This document shows, piece by piece, positions 60,639 through 64,000 of a DNA stretch of 64,000 bases. Below the pieces are notes generated by a model. That model had not been told where the DNA came from. It ran no database searches and saw only the letters and a program-made list of their open reading frames with translations. The stretch covers positions 17,621-81,620 of the forward strand of contig JAAVEB010000002.1 in the NCBI GenBank assembly GCA_014801525.1, given 5' to 3'. How positions within the stretch are numbered: position 1 is the first letter of the stretch; each line of letters opens with the position of its first letter. The translations under genes and the position numbers were made by a program. This DNA comes from Bacteroides sp. (lineage in GTDB: Bacteria > Bacteroidota > Bacteroidia > Bacteroidales > Muribaculaceae).

Positions 60639-62219
60639 TTAAAATTCGCTCGTGAAATGGAAGCGTATTTTAGGGAAATCGTTCTGCGCCATTTGCAACA
60701 CATAATTTGAATCGGCGAGAAACACGTCGCATCCATCACGGTCAACAGCCATAAACTGATGCTTGCGCTTCTTAAATGCCTCAAGCGCCTCGGCATCGTC
60801 ACTCTCAATCCAGCACGCTTTGTATAGAGAAATCGGCTCCCAACGCACTGTCGCTCCATATTCATGAAGCAATCGATACTGAATCACCTCAAACTGCAAT
60901 TGCCCCACAGTGCCGATAATCTTGCGCCCATTGAATTGATTTATGAACAACTGAGCCACGCCCTCGTCCATAAGCTGCTGAATTCCTTTCTCCAGCTGCT
61001 TCGACTTCATGGGGTCAGTGTTTTCTATGTACTTGAACATCTCGGGCGAGAAGCTCGGGAGCCCCTTATAATGAAGGTTTTCACCCGACGAGAGGGTGTC
61101 GCCTATCTTGAAATTGCCGGTATCGGGAATGCCTACTATATCGCCGGGATACGCCTCATCGACAATACTCTTTTTCTGAGCCATAAAAGCGGTTGGAGCC
61201 GCAAAACGCATCATCTTTCCGGAACGCACATGCTTATAATTGGCATTACGCTCAAATTTTCCGGAGCACACCTTCACGAAGGCGATGCATGAACGATGGT
61301 TAGGATCCATGTTGGCATGAATCTTAAACACGAATCCGGTGAACGGCTCCTCCTGAGGGAGCACTACACGCTCCTCGGCAGCCACCGGTCGAGGCGTAGG
61401 GGCAATCTTCACGAAACAATCAAGCAGCTCCTTAACTCCGAATGTGTTAAGAGCCGACCCAAAGAACACCGGTGCGACCTTGCCGTCAAGATAATCCTTT
61501 TCGTCAAATTCAGGATACACGCCCTCGATAAGCTCAAGATCCTCGCGCAATTTAGCCGCGTCCTTCTCGCCCACGGCTTCATCGATGCGCGGATCGTTCA
61601 CCGAGTCGATTTCCACTCGCTCAGTCACCTGCGTCTTGCTGGGGGTGAACAGGTCAAGCGAATTTTCATATATATTATAAACGCCTTTGAACTTGGCTCC
61701 GATATTTATAGGCCAGGAAAGCGGACGCACGGCAATCTTAAGCTCAGCCTCAAGCTCGTCAAGAATCTCAAACGGGTCACGCCCCTCACGGTCAAGCTTA
61801 TTGACAAATATTATGACCGGAGTGTTGCGCATGCGGCACACTTCCATCAGTTTGCGAGTCTGCTGCTCCACACCCTTGGCGACATCGACCACGATAATAA
61901 CGCTGTCGACCGCAGTGAGAGTGCGGTAAGTATCCTCGGCAAAATCCTGGTGACCGGGAGTGTCGAGAATATTTATCTTATAATCTCCGTAATTGAAACC
62001 CATCACCGAGGTAGCGACCGAAATGCCCCTCTGCTTCTCGATTTCCATCCAGTCGGAAGTGGCAGTCTTCTTAATCTTGTTTGACTTCACGGCGCCGGCT
62101 ACGTGAATCGCGCCTCCGAAAAGCAACAATTTTTCAGTAAGAGTGGTTTTACCGGCATCAGGGTGAGAGATAATTGCGAAAGTTCGTCTGCGGTTTATTT
62201 CATCATTAAGAGTAGCCAC
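60639..62219 (-). CDS. prfC: Peptide chain release factor 3
   Basis: GTPase that removes RF1 and RF2 from the ribosome after termination. 526 residues from a GTG at 62219; the opening then reads [20 protein letters not shown], the same register as other Bacteroidales RF3 proteins. A TTG four codons upstream is less likely. GTPase motifs: G1 [10 protein letters not shown]3 [12 protein letters not shown]4 NKLDREG; the switch region contains [12 protein letters not shown]. The EF-Tu-like domain 2 and RF3 C-terminal domain follow. Length normal. Confidence 0.95.
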   Translation of the reverse strand: MATLNDEINRRRTFAIISHPDAGKTTLTEKLLLFGGAIHVAGAVKSNKIKKTATSDWMEIEKQRGISVATSVMGFNYGDYKINILDTPGHQDFAEDTYRTLTAVDSVIIVVDVAKGVEQQTRKLMEVCRMRNTPVIIFVNKLDREGRDPFEILDELEAELKIAVRPLSWPINIGAKFKGVYNIYENSLDLFTPSKTQVTERVEIDSVNDPRIDEAVGEKDAAKLREDLELIEGVYPEFDEKDYLDGKVAPVFFGSALNTFGVKELLDCFVKIAPTPRPVAAEERVVLPQEEPFTGFVFKIHANMDPNHRSCIAFVKVCSGKFERNANYKHVRSGKMMRFAAPTAFMAQKKSIVDEAYPGDIVGIPDTGNFKIGDTLSSGENLHYKGLPSFSPEMFKYIENTDPMKSKQLEKGIQQLMDEGVAQLFINQFNGRKIIGTVGQLQFEVIQYRLLHEYGATVRWEPISLYKACWIESDDAEALEAFKKRKHQFMAVDRDGCDVFLADSNYVLQMAQNDFPKIRFHFTSEF

Positions 62220-62301
62220 GTTTATATACAATTAAAATCAGTATGTAAATCAAATTGGGTCACGAATTGGAATAAATGCATCTTTTTACATTTTCCGCTT
62301 A

Positions 62302-62309
62302 CAAAATTA
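62302..62309 (-). promoter_or_regulatory. prfC -7 box
   Basis: TAATTTTG on the minus strand; start near 62295, giving a leader of about 75 bases before the GTG at 62219. The -33 box is weak. Confidence 0.5.
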
Positions 62310-62390
62310 CAAAAAATTATGTTATAAAACACGATTAAGGATTAATATCTCACTTAAGGCTTCAAAACATCTAAAAATCACTATCCAAAA

Positions 62391-62422
62391 TTTGGATTGT
62401 TAGAAATATAATAATAAATTTG
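62391..62422 (+). promoter_or_regulatory. Promoter of the exbB-exbD operon
   Basis: TTTG at 62391-62394, exactly 20 bases, TAAATTTG at 62415-62422: a very good match. Start near 62429, about 205 bases before the exbB ATG. Confidence 0.82.
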
Positions 62423-62428
62423 CACAAC

Positions 62429-62633
62429 CAAAGCCGTAAATTAACGGCTCGGAATGCTTGAAGATGGATCGAAGAGCCACCTCCGAGACAAGTAGCGCCA
62501 CTACTATTACCTTTATTTAGGGTGAAGCTGATTGTTGACAAGGACCATGTAAACTCACGAAACACAACACTTGCATAAACAGTAGAGATATAACACTTTA
62601 AAATAACTTTAATTCATTATCATTCAAAAAATT
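62429..62633 (+). promoter_or_regulatory. Long structured leader of the exbB operon
   Basis: About 205 bases of untranslated RNA, much longer than other leaders here. It contains a small hairpin (62432-62437 with 62444-62449), an alternative pairing of CTCGGA at 62448-62453 with TCCGAG at 62482-62487 that would compete with it, and an AGTAG/CTACT hairpin at 62491-62505. An 18-codon ORF (62464-62520, rich in Ser and Thr) overlaps the second structure. It could be a cis-regulatory leader; no known riboswitch class is recognised. Confidence 0.4.
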
Positions 62634-63476
62634 ATGGAAAATCAAAAGCCTAATGCTGGAGCCGCTCCGGCTAAAAAACAGCCTAAGAACGAAGGTTCTA
62701 ACGTACGCGGTATTAAGAATGCATTTCTTGTAATCATCGCATGTTTCATCGTAGCTCTTTGCTTGTTCATCTTCTGGTTCGGACATGACATGCACTTCGA
62801 CGAAGCAGGTCACCCGCAGGATCTTTGGGGAACCGTATACAAAGGTGGTTTCATCGTGCCTATCCTTCAAACTTTGTTCCTCACCGTTATCGTTCTCTCT
62901 GTTGAACGTTGGATCGCTCTTTCAAGCGCAAAAGGTAAAGGCAGCATCTCTAAGTTCGTTGCCGGTGTTAAAGATTGCTTGAAGAAAAATGACATCGCCG
63001 GAGCTCAGGCTCTCTGCTCTAAGCAGAAAGGTAGTGTTGCCGCTGTAGTTTCAGCTGCTCTCGTTCGCTACGAAGAAATGGACAAGAACACCACTCTTTC
63101 AAAGGAACAGAAAATCGCTACTCTTCAGAAGGAAGTTGAAGAAGCTACCGCTCTTGAGATGCCCGCTCTTCAGCAGAACCTCCCGATCGTTGCAACCCTC
63201 ACCACTCTCGGTACACTTGTCGGACTTCTCGGTACTGTGATGGGTATGATCAAATCATTCCAGGCTCTTGCTGCATCAGGTGCTCCTGACTCAACCGAAC
63301 TTTCTACCGGTATCTCTGAGGCACTTATCAACACCGCCTTCGGTATCGCAACCGGTGCATTCGCAGTTATCTCTTACAACTTCTACACCAACAAGATTGA
63401 CAACTTGACTAACTTGACTTACGCTATCGACGAAATCGGTTTCTCAATCGTGCAAACATTTGCTGCTACTCACTAA
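62634..63476 (+). CDS. exbB: MotA/TolQ/ExbB proton channel family protein
   Basis: Inner-membrane stator subunit that uses the proton gradient to energise TonB-dependent uptake or related work. 280 residues. After a short cytoplasmic lead with many Lys and Pro residues, one helix (about 27-49), a second hydrophobic segment (about 72-90, FIVPILQTLFLTVIVLSVERW, the ERW being family-typical), a cytoplasmic loop of about 90 residues, and two C-terminal helices (about 185-205 and 225-250) with TLTTLGTLVGLLGTVMGMI. Codon use is strongly biased, as in highly expressed genes. First gene of an operon with exbD. Confidence 0.93.
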   Translation: MENQKPNAGAAPAKKQPKNEGSNVRGIKNAFLVIIACFIVALCLFIFWFGHDMHFDEAGHPQDLWGTVYKGGFIVPILQTLFLTVIVLSVERWIALSSAKGKGSISKFVAGVKDCLKKNDIAGAQALCSKQKGSVAAVVSAALVRYEEMDKNTTLSKEQKIATLQKEVEEATALEMPALQQNLPIVATLTTLGTLVGLLGTVMGMIKSFQALAASGAPDSTELSTGISEALINTAFGIATGAFAVISYNFYTNKIDNLTNLTYAIDEIGFSIVQTFAATH

Positions 63477-63527
63477 TCCATTGTCTTTCAGATAATATTC
63501 GATTAAAAATCTATTAACAGAAAAACA

Positions 63528-64000
63528 ATGGGAAAAGTAAAAATTAAAAGAAAGAGTACCCTCATCGACATGACCGCGATGAGTGACGTGACTGTTCTTT
63601 TGCTTACTTTCTTCATGTTGACCTCGACCTTCTTGCAGAAGGAGCCGGTTACAGTGCTCACTCCGTCGTCAGTGTCGGAAATCAAAGTGCCTGTGACCAA
63701 CACCACCACTGTCCTCATTTCACCCGAGGGGAAGGTCTTTCTATCGGTTTCAGGTGACGCCGACTCTACCTATTCAAGCGAAAAAGTAAGAGCCGAACTT
63801 ATCAGAAGTGCCGTAGCCGAGTATAACAAGACTCATAGTAAACAAGTACAGCTCACTAACGAACAGGTTGCAAAGTTCTCTAAGATGAACATGTTCGGTA
63901 TAAAGATCGCTGATCTTCCCGCTTTCCTTGATCTTCCTCAAGCAAAGCAAGACGAAGTTCTTTCCGACATGTCAAATCCTTCGACAGGTATTCCTATCGA
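63528..64000 (+). CDS. exbD: ExbD/TolR family biopolymer transport protein (partial, 3' end off the window)
   Basis: Starts at the ATG at 63528, 51 bases after exbB, and is open to the window edge (157 codons). A basic cytoplasmic lead (KVKIKRKSTLIDM) is followed by one membrane helix (about residues 17-37) with the conserved proton-binding Asp20 in MSDVTVLLLTFFM. A periplasmic domain follows with a VLISPEGKVFLSV strand, then a longer region than usual for ExbD. Works with ExbB in energising outer-membrane transport. Bacteroidetes often have two exbD genes in a row after exbB (general knowledge); the next may lie beyond the edge. Confidence 0.9.
   Translation, partial: MGKVKIKRKSTLIDMTAMSDVTVLLLTFFMLTSTFLQKEPVTVLTPSSVSEIKVPVTNTTTVLISPEGKVFLSVSGDADSTYSSEKVRAELIRSAVAEYNKTHSKQVQLTNEQVAKFSKMNMFGIKIADLPAFLDLPQAKQDEVLSDMSNPSTGIPI

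Noticed and set aside
62464-62520. 18-codon leader ORF before exbB as a gene
   Set aside because: Too short to judge and not supported by family knowledge; described only as part of the leader.
1-64000. tRNA, rRNA, CRISPR arrays, insertion sequences, integrases or att sites
   Set aside because: Looked for throughout; none could be supported from the sequence.

Overview
The window looks like chromosomal DNA of a Bacteroidales bacterium, most likely a gut Muribaculaceae or close relative; the family assignment is inference. Support seen in the sequence: many upstream regions carry the Bacteroidetes promoter pattern (a -33 TTG-type box, 19-20 bases, then TAnnTTTG); lipoproteins and secreted glycan-active enzymes are common; and the gene set (RNF complex, two-LeuA leucine operon, GYF/CD225 protein, DUF4286, long NusB, YajC-YbbR-CoaE) is typical of the order. 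No tRNA, rRNA, insertion sequence, prophage, CRISPR array or origin was seen. Genes are densely packed and mostly housekeeping.

Layout. 1-1.0 kb: end of an RNF electron-transport operon (rnfE partial, rnfA). 1.2-5.0 kb: a secreted glycan-processing cluster (small protein with a T9SS-like tail, a two-domain polysaccharide-deacetylase-like protein, a GH28 lipoprotein). 5.2-9.4 kb: alaS, a lipoprotein alpha/beta hydrolase, a PepSY-like lipoprotein. 19.2-9.4 kb (minus): a six-gene operon running from a receiver/ATP-grasp protein through a coiled-coil protein, a dipeptidyl peptidase IV-type enzyme, a membrane protein and miaA to a secreted protein. 22.8-19.3 kb (minus): DUF3737, MalY-type aminotransferase, MATE pump. 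23.0-29.8 kb: EamA transporter, mdh, thioredoxin lipoprotein, Ntn hydrolase (minus), prmA and a NatAB-type ABC exporter. 31.7-29.8 kb (minus): a double-esterase fusion. 32.0-38.2 kb: leuA-leuC-leuD-cimA-like-leuB. 38.2-38.9 kb: an unexplained interval with a promoter box, inverted repeats and one doubtful ORF. 41.6-38.9 kb (minus): HAD phosphatase, then a sigma factor / putative anti-sigma / two secreted proteins module. 45.4-41.7 kb (minus): tsaC, sugar-phosphate transferase, ClC channel. 49.7-45.5 kb (minus): dsbD, SpoU methyltransferase, radA. 49.8-52.1 kb: glycosyltransferase, GYF/CD225 protein, DUF4286, ruvC. 52.2-60.6 kb: sppA, lpxK, purine nucleoside phosphorylase, thiL, an unusually long nusB, yajC, ybbR-like, coaE. 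62.2-60.6 kb (minus): prfC. 62.4-64.0 kb: a promoter with a long structured leader driving exbB and a partial exbD.

The most distinctive observations are: a 477-residue NusB whose extra length looks like an internal duplication of its N-terminal module (57127-58560); a protein with two receiver-like domains and a PEP-synthase-type ATP-grasp but no phosphohistidine or PEP domain, heading an operon with a coiled-coil protein (14862-19198); the long leader before exbB (62429-62633); two promoters so close to their start codons that the mRNAs should be leaderless; and the orphan interval 38241-38878. I did not find an obvious defence or mobile system.
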